Assembly (NCBI GenBank): GCA_949317995.1
Contig: OX439037.1
Coordinates: 55,276,080 to 55,340,079 of the forward strand
DNA length: 64,000 nt
Direction of reading: 5' to 3'
Source: Acholoe squamosa
Taxonomy: Eukaryota > Annelida > Polychaeta > Phyllodocida > Polynoidae
Shown: positions 11,576 to 23,824 of the stretch, piece by piece
How the letters are laid out: every line of letters starts with the position of its first letter
How positions within the stretch are numbered: position 1 is the stretch's first letter
The notes under the pieces: generated by a model
The model's database searches: none
What the model was told of the DNA's origin: nothing
The model's input: the letters and a program-made list of their open reading frames with translations, nothing else
Made by a program: the position numbers and the translations under genes

Positions 11576-11968
11576 TTTTTTCGTCATCCTTTCTTTCTCC
11601 ATACACTGAACATACATAACATACACGGGATCTCACACTTTTCAGCCCGCACACGGGACTCCATTTGAGGAACAAACATAGGCATTTTTCAGCTGATACA
11701 CATGACATTCCTTCCGTCATCCTTTCCGTCTTTCCTCAGCTATTAAGAATTGTATTTATACCTCACATATAATAGGGCCATAATCAGTTTCCTTAAATCA
11801 ATCCTGTGGTGCATGTGACCCCAAGCCGCCTCATGTGACCCCCATGCATTTTTTAGGTCACCGGTTATCAACACTTCCGGTTTGCATCTTACCTGAGTTG
11901 GTCCATTCCCCCTTTCCCTCTGTGTCCTATAGCAGTCTCAAAAGCCTCAAATAAATAAAGGTGAGTAT

Positions 11969-12126
11969 GTCCCGTGTATAGGGTTGTGGAGTCCCGTGTA
12001 TAGGATAGTAGTGATTAGGTCCCGTGTATAGGGTTTCCTCTGGTGGAGTCCCGTGTATAGGATAGAAGTGAGTAGGTCCCGTGTATAGGATTCCCTTGGG
12101 TGGAGTCCCGTGTACGCTCCTCGGGT
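11969..12126. repeat. Interleaved 28/29-bp tandem repeat (57-bp dimer)
   Basis: GTCCCGTGTA begins at 11969, 11991, 12019, 12048, 12076 and 12105, a spacing of 22, 28, 29, 28 and 29. Alternate units carry either AGGATAG-AGTG or AGGGTTTCCT-type tails, so the true period is a 57-bp dimer. It forms the right arm of the foldback element. Confidence 0.85.
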
Positions 12127-12152
12127 GTATAAGGCCACTATACGCCCGAGGG

Positions 12153-13225
12153 GAACTACCATAGACGGCACCCTAGGGCCGACACTAGCCTTCTTTGCTG
12201 ATCAAAGCCAGGTACTGGCAGCCACATTTCATGTTTTCTAATGAGAACCCCACCCTCTCCTCCTCCCTCCCTACCCCCACCCCCTGCACATGTCACATGA
12301 CCATCACATGGACGTCACATGACCAGCCCAGACTGTCATGGAGAGGCTTTGGTCTCGTTCTGATGGCGAACCCAGTGTAATTAACTCTTTTGCAGGGTGG
12401 CTTGGTACTTTTTGACCTCCCCCTCATAAAAAAAACTATGAAAATTCCCAACTATAATGAATAGACATATAAAGCTGAGTGGATATAGACACTAGGAAAC
12501 GAAAATAAAATGTTCATAATATCTGTCGGTGCTCAGCCGGGTTAGTTAACAGCTATATGAGCAGCTTACACACAATAAAGGTTCTGATCCCTGCCGATAT
12601 TCGCTTTGGTTCCACATGGGATGAAACAAGCCATATTTTCCGTTTCCAGAGCATGGGCTATATTACCAGGTTGTCCAAGGACTTCCCATTGGGAATGGTA
12701 GGGAGGTAGGGAAAAAAGGTTTCTGTCAAAAGAACGCATTCACTTTAGACATACAAAAGTGGGGTCAATGACCTGCCCCATCATGTCTAGATCCCACGGA
12801 AGAACAGGGATTTAGATCCAGGCCCTGTGGACCTGTATACTATAGATTACATATACAAGCTTGAGATCTATTGGCTCACCGCAATTTAAGGTACATGTGG
12901 GATGAACCACATAACCCTTTCAAAATATTATCTCAACTCTATAGATCTATATAACATTTGGCTCGCCTTCATTGCCGTTGCACGAAAGGCACAAAACAAT
13001 ACTGATATTGTCATGTAAGGAGTTGTTATCCATGTAAGGCTATAAAATTATAATAGTGCTCAAAATTGAATGCGCAAATGGTTAGTCTAGGCTAGAGGCC
13101 ACCATTTGGGGAGTGTTCATTGAATCTTACTTATTTTTTTCGGAGGTTGCAATCAAGCAATGTGTCTAGCAGTGCTTCTGGCAAAAGATATCCTTGAGGA
13201 GAGGGCAAAGGTCGCTTATTAATTT
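12153..13225. other. No recognised gene; short TCACATGA cluster
   Basis: Around 12285-12330 the words CATGTCACATGACC and ATCACATGGACGTCACATG repeat; related CATGTGACCCC words in inverse orientation occur near 11813 and 11833. The rest is AT-rich with no supported gene. Confidence 0.45.
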
Positions 13226-13276
13226 CAGGAGGGCATTTCTTAATGCTAATTAATGCGATTAAGAAATACCCTCCTG
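13226..13276. repeat. 19-bp hairpin
   Basis: CAGGAGGGCATTTCTTAAT (13226-13244) and ATTAAGAAATACCCTCCTG (13258-13276) are reverse complements with one mismatch and a 13-nt centre that is itself AT-palindromic. Confidence 0.8.
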
Positions 13277-13917
13277 GTCAAATCGACACACAATTCTGCC
13301 ATCTCCTAGGGTGTGGCATTTTAGCCTAAAATGCAATATTAAGAATTTGAAAAGGAAGTTCCCAGAATTAACATTCCCCTCAATATGATGTATAGATCAG
13401 TAGGTGGTTAGCAAAATTACCTCTCCAGTCCTCTATCAAAGCCCGCTGTATTTAAAACTGTTTTGCACCCATTCCCATCTCTCTATGAGCAATATGGTTC
13501 ACATGATAGACTCTTGTACATTCTGACCAATCAGAGAAGTACAGGAAAACTTGGTAACGCCAGTTTCTTCAAGATCCGTTATCTCGGCAACTACACGGGA
13601 TTTGAAGCATTCAAAACGGGCAAAAAACAGTATTTCTAACTTACTATGTGGTATCAAAACCCAATCTTCCGGGTGGTGAATATAGGTCAAAATGGGCTAA
13701 AACCCCCTAAAATCCTGGCCCCGAGAGGGTTGATTTGATAAGCTTCTTGGACATCCTGAAATAATAATTAATTTTTAAGTGAGAGACATACGATAGGGGA
13801 GTCCCCTTGACTGTAGGACTTGGTAATATTTAAATTCAAAAAGAGCATATTCTTAGATATACGAAAGATGGTGCATAAGCTTTTGATGGGGATTCTGCCA
13901 ATTTTGTTCCAGATGAT
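13277..13917. other. No recognised gene
   Basis: Only short frames on -, none with a domain. Confidence 0.4.
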
Positions 13918-13977
13918 GTAAGACGTGTTTGCTATGATTGAGTAGTGACACCACTCAATCATATCAACATGTCTTAC
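13918..13977. repeat. Imperfect 25-bp hairpin
   Basis: Arms 13918-13943 and 13953-13977 start and end with GTAAGAC/GTCTTAC and contain ATGATTGAGT/ACTCAATCAT. The loop is 9 nt. There are three mismatches and a one-base bulge. It could be a MITE core; a microRNA-like hairpin cannot be excluded from sequence alone. Confidence 0.7.
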
Positions 13978-15371
13978 TATAATAAATGCAGAGCATTTAC
14001 TGTTGGCTCACACACTCTGGTATAATGACTAATTTACTGTTACCTAAACCCCATTTATGCAATAAACTCTTAATAGAACAAATGACTCTCCTTTTAGTAC
14101 CTCTGAACGAGAATAGCGGAGAGAAATGAGGCCCATAACCTACAGAAGTGTGGAAATATTATGAGTAGCTCACCGTCATATAGAGACGTGAGTGTCTGCC
14201 TAAAGTGATCTTAGACTGAGCTGCTCGCCTGGGACATTCCCAGTCGGCGTTAAAGATGGATGCTAAGGCCGATTGTAGGAGTACCTAGGGAGAAAGTTAG
14301 TCACCTGATGGCCTATAACAAGTGGTGCCTGTCAAGGTAAATTTTACATCAACTTGTCCAAGTACAGAGACTCATTGTGCTTTCTGTTCTTCTCCATAGC
14401 TGCCTCTTTTGAATACTTGAACAATGTGTACAATTAGTCTGTACCTCAGCACTTATACATGGCATGCAGAATCATGTGATTGTCAATATAGTTATAAGAA
14501 TAACTAAAATATTATTATTCTAATACATCGAAGATTGTAACTGCAGTGACTCTCTGTTAAATATAGAGGATTTCGCGCGTGATCTCTGACTCTCGGTCTT
14601 GGCCCAAGGTCTTTTCTCCTCATAATTTTACTGATCCCATAGTTTAATCATAACGAATCCCAAGAAGTCTCACTAGGGCAGGCTGCAAGGGAGAGATCTA
14701 TTTAAATCGGCCCATTGCAAAAAGAATGGTTCCAACGTTTCACTTTCCTAGACAACAGAGGACGGCTGTATTTCTAAAAACTCTAAGGATTGAAGGACCT
14801 TCTATGACCATTACACTAACTTGAAAGCCAGAACATGGCAATTCCTATTTCTTGATTTTCCCTGCCAGGAGTGCAGCCGTCGCATCTTCTGAAATGACAT
14901 CCAGACGTGGAAATTATCAGAGACACAAGAGGGCATTTCCTTTCCCACAGTAACTAGGACCTAGTATGTATGAAAGTCATGGATATATGAAGGGGCTGGT
15001 TTGTTAAGTGAGGTATTGGTATAGAGTCACAGTCCCATCCTAGGGAGATGGCTCTCTGGTCGCTGTGAATGGTCCCAGCCTAAAAGAACCATCATAACCT
15101 GCAGACTTGGTCCATGCCTGAAAGACCGCCTCAGACCGGCGTCCCCACCAAAAGCCGCTGTCGCCACCCCGCGGTAGTAAAGCATACTAACGAGCTTATT
15201 CGACCACTGGTGAAGCTGGGTAAAAACCCTGAGGCGAATCCATCACCGAGTGCTTGGTAGATGTGGTAGTGATGGTGAGGTATGTAGGTGCAAGATAAGA
15301 TAGGGGCATATCCCTTCTATACATCCCACCTATATCCCCGCTCACCGCCCACCTCTTCACTCCTATACCCT

Positions 15372-15376
<5 letters not shown>
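13978..15376. other. No recognised gene
   Basis: AT-rich sequence with no supported ORF, RNA or repeat. Confidence 0.4.

Positions 15377-15423
<47 letters not shown>
15377..15423. repeat. (TA)n microsatellite
   Basis: Uninterrupted TA dinucleotides for about 47 bp. Confidence 0.97.
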
Positions 15424-15425
<2 letters not shown>

Positions 15426-16866
15426 CAACCAGCCTCATTCTCTTCCTTCCTGTAATGGTGGGGAATCTGTATGCGTCGCCTTCATCTCTCCTCTACAACA
15501 AACGCCCCCTCAATATACGCCCCCTTTCATTTTCTATGAACTTAGGGTAAAATACACAAGGCTCACTCGCCTCTCCCTCTTTTAAGTTGCACGAGAAAAG
15601 GGTTAGCTGACCTGCCCCCTCCCCCTGATAAAATACAAGAACATAGGGGGACGTGTACACACATGAAAAAGGAAAAAAAACTAGTAAATTGCTGCTTATA
15701 TTCGCCCCCCCCCCAAAAAAAAAACAAACAAAAAAAAACACCCACAAAAACGAAAAAAAAGAGAACGAAAAGAAAAGAGAGAAAAGGAGATAAACCATCT
15801 CAACACCCACGCATCCCCCTTCGCTCAGTCCCCCCACTCCCCATCAACGCCCCGCCCAGTCTAAACGAACGGCAATCAATTAATAGCCGCTACTAATTGG
15901 AGAGAGGGGAGGGGTAGGAATACAGGTATCTATTAATTAAAAACGATCACCTCACGTGTGATTCATCTTCAGCCTGAGTGGCTATGTGCGGTGTAGGGAG
16001 ACGATGGGAAATGCTTCACTTTCTTCGCCCAATCTTTGCCTTCGTACCTAGGATTAGGGCAAAACTTGGGAAAAAGGATAAGTAGGCCTCTTATATAGGA
16101 ACGGGCTGATTGGGTAACTCTTTTCTCTTTTAAAGAAAGACGTTCATCATGAGTTATGACAGTGTTTCACGTGAAACGTTTGATATAAATGTGATATCAT
16201 ATTTCTCTTTCGTAGAATCCATCTTATTCTCACGGGTAGAGATTTTTTACGATGTCTTTCGTATTGTAAGCATTACATTATATAATTGTAAGTTAAGTAT
16301 TCACACATGCATATCCTATCCAGGAATGATGCATATTTAGTCATGTACCTTAACACACCCAAATTGAAGGGGCACATACACAATTTTCTACAAATCAGAA
16401 GTCACCCAAGCACTCTCAATGCCCGTAGAGGAAAGCAGCAAGTTACAGCAAGAGTAATGCCGAATTATATTTAAAGCAACAGTTCTTAGCTAGGTGAAAA
16501 CAGTGCTCCGGCAATAATAAACCTCCTTATTATATACGAGCAGGAACTTTGACGACTTTACTTGAGATCCAGTGAGCCTTCAGCAAGGCGGCTACTCTCT
16601 CATCAACCCCTCCCTAATTGGGTCAGCCATGATTGATGATTGGTCGGGGCTTTGTCCTACTAATGATGTGCCTGATGAACTCTCCCTCCTCACCTGACCC
16701 CACCACATAAAGTCTGACTTATCTCTCAAAGGAACATGTCAACTATTGCCCTTCTTTGTTGATAATAACCATTCCCTTTACATTCATGTAAACCATGTCC
16801 TTTACATTCATGTACAAAGTTTGGTGGATTTTCACTAATTCTAAAATCATGTGAAGTGATGTTTTG
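15424..16866. other. No recognised gene; simple-sequence tract
   Basis: Pyrimidine- and purine-biased simple sequence lies at about 15700-15790 (a C-run followed by A-rich sequence). The ORFs across it (15493-15837 on -, 15663-15896 on +) are low-complexity and not credible. A short duplication CCTTTACATTCATGTA occurs near 16775 and 16798, just before the 79-bp array. Confidence 0.5.
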
Positions 16867-17370
16867 AATACGTCATGATGATGTGCATATTTCAAAACAC
16901 AACTGGGTGTCCTGCTTATAGTTAATTGGGTACACAGGCTTTATCAATACGTCATGATGATGTGCATATTTCAGAACACTACTGGGTGTCCTGCTTATAG
17001 TTAATTGGGTACATGGGCTTTATCAATACGTCATGATGATGTGCATATCTCAGAACACTACTGGGTGTCCTGCTTATAGTTAATTGGGTACACGGGCTTT
17101 ATCAATACGTCATGATGATGTGCATATTTCAGAACACTACTGGGTGTCCTGCTTATAGTTAATTGGGTACATGGGCTTTATCAATACGTCATGATGATGT
17201 GCATATCTCAGAACACTACTGGGTGTCCTGCTTATAGTTAATTGGGTACACGGGCTTTATCAATACGTCATGATGATGTGCATATTTCAGAACACTACTG
17301 GGTGTCCTGCATATAGTTAATTGGGTACATGGGCTTTATCAATACGTCATGATGATGTGCATATTTCATA
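16867..17370. repeat. 79-bp minisatellite with alternating unit types
   Basis: Units begin AATACGTCATGATGATGTGC at 16867, 16946, 17025, 17104, 17183, 17262 and 17341, exactly 79 bp apart; the last is a 30-bp stub. Units 2, 4 and 6 read GCATATTTCAG...TACATGGGC. Units 3 and 5 read GCATATCTCAG...TACACGGGC. The array is therefore a 158-bp higher-order repeat. Unit 1 is the most diverged (CAAAACACAACTG). Every unit carries TACGTCA, a CRE-like half site. Confidence 0.97.
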
Positions 17371-20300
17371 GGCAGAATTTAGGGACACGGTAGATGGGGT
17401 TGAAGGGACTATGTTCATTCTGGTATTATGGTAGTCTAAGATATCCCCGCCCTCTCACTACACGAGTTATTATGCTGTACGAGACAGAAGCTACCCGACG
17501 AGAACAAAACTGAACTGCCCCACGAAGGCCTGTATTCTAAACATGATTGTTGCTAATATATAGCGCAATGTCAAATATTGAATTGCCTGATTTCAAGTCC
17601 CTTTTCTCCCGTCACAGAACCATTGTAAGGTGTTTATATAGTTTATATGCTAAGTGATTTGCCACACTTTCTTCCCTGTATAAACTTTCTCTGTCACACA
17701 TCCTTTGATCAATATCTAAAAAAAAACAAAAACGGTGAGAAATGTTGCTGTATCAGTTTAAAGTAGACCGATATGTAAAGGCAACTCAGGAGGCCATTTA
17801 TTAAGCTAGTACGATTGTGCCCAGCCCTATACGACTTCAAATTCATGTTCCTTTCCTATGGAATTTTGGTATGACTTGAAAGGACTGGTCATAGCGTGTC
17901 ATGAAATGACCTCCTGCTCTTACCTTTCTTTATTGCTAGGGGTGAATGACTTCTATTACTGACAGTGCTCTATTTATGTGGTGTTTATGTAATCTCAGTT
18001 ATACCCGTTTTCATGTATATTGCATATAATTATGTTCATTGACCTCTGTCAGCAATAAAGATAAATCTTTGCAAAATTCTCTACTATACTTGCATGAGCC
18101 GTCCAGTTGTCACAAGCAGTCACACATCCAATTGGGAGGGGGGTCTACCTCATCTACATCAGAAGTGCCCACTTATGCTTCTGCTGGCATGACTGGATTT
18201 GAAGTTAATTGGGGACATTTCGCTATGATGATTATTTCCATCATTATGATGTGTGTCAAGAATATAGGTGGGACTAACAATACCCCTCATTGCCCAAGGG
18301 TAATGTCAGGCCAAGGAAAGTCATTGCAACATTATCCCCTACTATAATAAATCCTCTGATAACTGTCACAACCATATTCAGCGGAATATCTAAAAGGTGA
18401 TTAATCACTTCCGCCTGATGTCTTTACAGTAGTCTGTGTTCAACAATGACCATTGAGTGTGTGGAATTAATTGTGTCAGTGTAATTGAAGATCTTACCTA
18501 CATTCTAGAGGTTACGTTTACTTTTACCACAATGACATGCACCCAATGGCGGTTGCACTGTTCCTAGCTGTATTCAATAATAAAATGTATATGATTATTT
18601 ATATAAACCATGATTTGGCAGGAATACCATTGAATAAATTTAGTTCATGAACTGCCTTTCAAGAAAATGTATAGATTGTTTTTCCCATCACTATCACTTT
18701 GAGGACATTCCTCTATAAATGTTAAAGATATTGTGTTCTACTCCGTTCATAACAGAGAAGAGTGAGGGCCTTTCTATCATACATACGGATTGTAAAGAAA
18801 GAAAGTTTCACTGATGTTAAACAATTATTCACCACTCCAAAAGTATGGCCTCACTTATAGACCTGTCTTTCAGTTTGATTTTATCAATTTATCTAGTGTT
18901 CCAAAAGCATAATAATTGCATGCAGAAATAGCTTCCCTTTGGTCCTTGGTTTTTTAGCAATATACAGCCAGTTGTCCTGATGTTATGAAACGTGAGCCTT
19001 TGGGACTAAAAGAATGTTTTTTAATATAAAATCCAATTCCCATGTTGTCAGTGTTAGCCTTCATCTCAGTGTAGTTTACTCCTACTCCGCCCACTCTGTA
19101 TTTTTATATAAATAAAGGCTGTCATTCACAAAACCATCTCGTGATGGTAATTTAAAATCTATCTTAAGAAGTAACCACCCATTTCTATTGGATAAAAGTT
19201 GTCCATATTTATGATAGAGGAGGAAGGCCACGTTATTAACATATCCCAGCATTGCCCCAATACAGTAGATAAGATAGACCTGGTTTGCTGATATATTATT
19301 AGGCCAGCTAGGTCGATTTTCCTCTCGGGTATGCTGATTACTAGGGTAGCCAACGTTAAAAGATCAATTGGAAAGCTGAGTGGGAACAGTAGAGGCTCTT
19401 GAAGTTTTTGGTCGTACTTAAAATGTATGATCAAGTAACATACATTTTATTTCCTTAACTGCCTCTTTCTCAAGAAGCCTAAACGTAAGGTAAAATCCTA
19501 CTAAAGACTGCCTGTTCTCGTGGTAAAATCACATTATTATAGACCAAGGCCCTTACCATGTAATACAGTTATGAGATGATTATTTGCCTGTGACACACAG
19601 CGCGCTAATTTTCTTAATTACTGGACAAAATTAATAAAGAATTCACCAAGAAAGATGTTTTGATATGGTGGACGTATTACATGGATTTGATAAAAGGTTG
19701 ACATCCAGGGTTCCCACGACACCATGTTTATGAATTCCAATTTTAACAGAGCATGGTTTCCATTAGCTATAGAATTAGATATCCACCCCTCGTCCTTGCC
19801 TTAAGTCTTGTACTAAACAAGGTTAAAATCCACCTACCGGTACCATTCAATCATTTGTATCTAACCTTCAGGACCCCTCACCATATACTGTACCTTTTTC
19901 GTACAAACAATATACTTATAGTCGATCACGACTTGACCTCTTAGCTATACCAATCTGGAGCTGGGGTTGATAACGCGCTCCAAACCAGGCACATTTGCTC
20001 TGCGCTTTTTGGCTCGCAGAACTCAATTAGTTTTAGATCACCATCCTTAACCATTGAGGGGTCGCATGATGCTGACAAGTAGACATAAGAGCACTGCGTA
20101 GGTACGTTGTGCTGGCGTTTTGGTTGTGTATCGATAAACCCCTAAGAGGTGGGCAGGGCACCAGAATACAGCTCTGGATGCCAGGACTGCATCACACAAA
20201 CAAAAGGCATGTGATGCCTTAAGCACTTAGCGACACGTTGCGGCCCTTACAGGGTTATCTGAATGTAGGGGGCTCAAACGTGGCGCAAATATAACGAGAA

Positions 20301-21658
20301 AGGACGTGTTTTTTATTAGCCGACTTAGCCTTGTTTGCCTGAAGGTCCTGACATCTGGTGAAGAATCAGCTTTTAAACACAACGGCCCTTGTATTTTATT
20401 TTATTTTTGTTTCAAACAATTCGGGTGATAAAAACAGCTACCCAGATCTGTAAGTTCTAGTAGTAGTATTGAGCAGGATAAGAGCAGTGACATTCAACTG
20501 TCAGACACAAGGGCGTACTTTTAATGACAGTCGACCCCATTTCGCCCTTTTGTTTTTCAAGAGAAAGAAAGTACTGACACTTCCAATCAGTGCTGGTATA
20601 CCAACCTATACCAATAGACTGGCATCATATATGTCAATCTTCAGTGTAATATTCTTCCTTTTGGAGGCTTACAGAGAGTAAGACTGAAGAAGATGGAAAC
20701 CACCTTATCTAATAAAATGCTACTGTGCACCCATCACCATAAATAAGCAACATCAGTACAAATCACTAAACCTCCTTAACCTTCTATTAATGTTCTGTAT
20801 GTTACACTCCCTGGTATAGTCAATTCTCATCAGCTGGGCCATAATCTATGCATCATTCAGTGACATCTCTCTAAGGGTAGAAAATGTACTTAACAGTGCA
20901 CGTGCTTAACACCTTTTCTTCTGTAATATCCCCTGGTAATGATATACACTTAACAGCTATATATGCATTGCGGCATACCTTTTTCAGTCAGATATTGACC
21001 AAACACTAAGACATGTCTGCACGAGTAAAAGGATATGCTTTTGGCGATGCACGCTTTTCTACGTTTACCTTTGTCGAAATCAGATTCTGGCAAAAGTCGT
21101 GAGAATCGGACATATTCCGAGGTAGCAGGTTGTAACACGGGCCCCGCCATTGCTGGAGCTTTTTACCAGCGAGTTCTAATGATGAGACCTATTAGATGGG
21201 TACCAGTTAGCCACCGAGGGACCGTAGTGAATAGATTGGGGTTCTCTCATTGGCTAATAATTAGACCTGCTAAGTCAGTATATGTACACATGTACATGCA
21301 TGCTCCCATTAAGTTTACAACCTGGTGATTCAGCATGTCACCCGCCCTCAGGAGCATGATGCCTGGCCATCAGGGATCCCTGGCAACACACCAGGAGAGG
21401 CAATAATTCAGGTACTCGAGGGCATACATCCTTATTGTTGTCCCATATATGGGGATGGTCGGCATAATGGTGGGTCCTGATAGGGCGGTAGCTATGTCCT
21501 AAAAAGTCCCGAGTGTCTTATTACATGTATTCTACCACCACCCCAGCTCATGGATGGTTATATGCGCAATGCTCCCTTGGAGTATGCTGCTGCCATAGCG
21601 GAAATTCTATTCATTTTGTAAGTTAGATTTACAAGGAAAGGGCAGGTATCTGCAAGTA
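17371..21658. other. No recognised gene
   Basis: About 4.3 kb of AT-rich DNA. Reading frames of 60-102 codons occur on both strands with no recognisable domain. I see no strong repeat. Confidence 0.4.
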
Positions 21659-21961
21659 CACTGTAAAAACAGTGTTTAGGGATTAAACACCAGTGTTTAG
21701 AAGTTAAACACTTGGTTAAACACTTATTTGTCCCACTTTTCTCAACGCTTCTTAAGTGTTAAACGTGTTCAATTTTAAACGCGTTTAACTAGGAAGTGTT
21801 TAACCAAGTGTTTAAATGCTAAACACTTAAACACTTCAGTGTTTAGGTGTTTGAGAATAAGTGTTTAAAAGCTAAACACCTAAACACTTCAAGTGTTTAG
21901 ATGTTTAAATGTTGGTGTTGAGAGAATTTGGTGTGTATCTTTAAACACCTTTTTTGCAGTG
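21659..21961. mobile_element. 303-bp MITE with CACTG ends and dense GTGTTTA motifs
   Basis: The left end CACTGTAAAAACAGTGTTTA is mirrored by the right end TAAACACCTTTTTTGCAGTG. Both are flanked by TA (21657-21658 and 21962-21963). The interior is built from many copies of GTGTTTA and TAAACAC in both orientations, so the whole element can fold on itself. CACT(A/G) termini are typical of CACTA/EnSpm transposons, which make a short target duplication; that class is a reasonable guess only. No coding capacity. Confidence 0.8.
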
Positions 21962-23568
21962 TAAGATAGGAAAAATTGTTCCTTTTTATCTACAGATGGT
22001 ACTGATAGAGAGAATGGTGGCAGGCTAGAGGATGGTATCATAGGTTACAACCGTGCATGGAACACATGGCACATTAGTATAGTTTATTAGGCCTGATAGG
22101 GCCGCTGGAGGAAGTGGGCTGACAGTAGGGGTAGGGATGGGAGGGATATGGGCGACAGAAGGGTTGTTGTGGGAGCTTGCCTGAATATGAATAGCATCAG
22201 GGGGCTGGGCAAGTGTGCACTGAAGGCAGTAGTGTTGGAGGAAAGCGAGGGAGAGGGGTGACATATTGATATAAGTAGGTGTTGGAAGCAGTGCTTAGTG
22301 ACTGTGAAGGGGAGGGCTTATTGGGGTTAGGCATGCTGATGGGACGGGCTAGCAGGGCAGGAAGGATATGTGCGGCAATGTGTGAAGGGGTGTAAGGGGC
22401 TAGAGGGCTGGAGGGAAGGGAGAATGAAGGCAGGAGAGGGAGGGGCGCTGGGAAAAATCCAGGCTAGACGACGATGCACATTCAACCAAGGCCAGCAAGA
22501 TTTAATTGTAAGATGGCGCCGATAGGGGATATTGCGGCGGGTAACGCTCAGCCCTGGAGGAACGTGCGATGAATGAGGGTAGAGAGGTCGGCCTCCTGTG
22601 GGTGGTCGGCGATGGCTAGTCGGCGATATGTAGCTAACATAAGTATACACAGACATGAATAATTTTCTGATTTTCAGACTATTTCTGATTCTGACGCCAT
22701 ATTGCTTTGATATGCCATTTTGAGTTAAATGAAATAGTACAATACTTATTATTTTTCTTTGTCTGTACATAACAAAATAAGATGTAAATATGGCAGAAAA
22801 GCAGATGGGATGCTACGTGAACCTCTGTTTGCCTGCTGAAATAAATCTCGCAGCATGGTAGGAGTGAGGCGATGGGAGATAGTGAACTGTGGTAAAAAAA
22901 AGACAGGTGCTATGTAGAACGCTGGTATATGAGGACATAATATAGAATAGATATGGGCACGAGGAAATGGTCAAAATGGGATAACCCCTCGTTCAGTGCT
23001 CCATTGTCTCCATTCTTTTTCACCACAACCTCCGCGGTTCATTTTCATCCAACCATCATGCTGTTTCATGTGGAAAATGTGAAAGACGCCATTGGAACAA
23101 GCGTCCGGATACTAAATGCCCCCATATTTCGTCCTTTATAGCTAGCCACATTCCTTTAGTCTCAAATCTAACTCGGGCCCTCATCGTCTTACCTTTCACA
23201 ATTTAAGGCCCACATAGTTTGCTCCTCACATGATGTCTGGTTGTAGTCTTATCAAATGGCTGCCAAAATATGGTTTCATTTAGATTTTTCAGATTAATGC
23301 CGTCTCAATTAAAGCGCCAGCATGATGCAGCACATATGAGTAACTCGCGTCTGTGATGGTGTATCATGCCAACTATAAGGAACATGGACCTGCAGGCATC
23401 GTGTAGCATACAAAGGACCAGTACTCCCACAGTCTATATAATATATATGAGATATTATCTCTTATACAGCCGCATATTACAACCTTGGTGCTGACTACGC
23501 TCAGTACCGTGCCCCTGCTCATGGCCGGACAGACTGCAGGGGTCAGACCAGGTCATACAATAACTCCA
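21962..23568. other. No recognised gene; G-rich stretch
   Basis: The + strand is G-rich between about 22080 and 22610, so - strand frames there (22025-22264 and 22327-22770) encode low-complexity Pro/Ser/His-rich peptides. I do not regard them as genes. Confidence 0.45.
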
Positions 23569-23824
23569 CCTGGAGGGTCTTGCCAAAAGTAAACGAGGAA
23601 GCATGTCCATAAAATATTTTCAGAGAGTGCTGAGGAAAAGGTGCATGGCCTAACTGGTTTTCATAGTATTGACAAAAAACTAGAATCAATGGAAAACTCT
23701 TTTTGAGCTGTAGAAAAATGTGCACGTTTTCTCTAAACGATCATCCACACAATTATTTAGCAAGAGAAAAACGTGCATGTTTTCTTTCTTGGTTCTCGTT
23801 TCACTTTTGTCAAGACCCTCCTGG
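23569..23824. mobile_element. 256-bp MITE-like inverted-repeat element
   Basis: Left arm 23569-23599 (CCTGGAGGGTCTTGCCAAAA...) and right arm 23794-23824 are reverse complements over about 31 bp with few mismatches. The interior has two copies of a GTGCA(C/T)GTTTTCT word, at about 23720 and 23773. No ORF fits a transposase. Confidence 0.75.

Larger units (their letters stand above)
11195..12152. mobile_element. Foldback element with TACACGGGAC-type repeats
   Basis: The segment 11209-11255 (GGGCGTATAGTGGCCTTATA core) is repeated inverted at 12105-12152 with a few mismatches. Inside the left end, the motif TACA(C/T)GGGAC and variants recur in forward orientation from about 11247 to 11465 and again near 11615-11660. 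Inside the right end, the complement GTCCCGTGTATAGG recurs from 11969 to 12126. This gives a long imperfect foldback of about 960 nt. No transposase is encoded, so it would be non-autonomous. The outer limits are uncertain; related sequence may continue to about 12200. Confidence 0.65.

Noticed and set aside
15493..15837. 114-codon - strand ORF with Phe/Gly runs
   Set aside because: Generated by the A- and C-run simple sequence.
16163..16178. TGTTTCACGTGAAACG, one base from a bacterial parS (ParB-binding) site
   Set aside because: The surroundings are clearly eukaryotic repeat-rich DNA with no parAB; a single palindrome of this length can occur by chance and CACGTG is a common E-box.
22327..22770. 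147-codon - strand ORF
   Set aside because: Proline/serine-rich product of a G-rich + strand; no recognisable domain.
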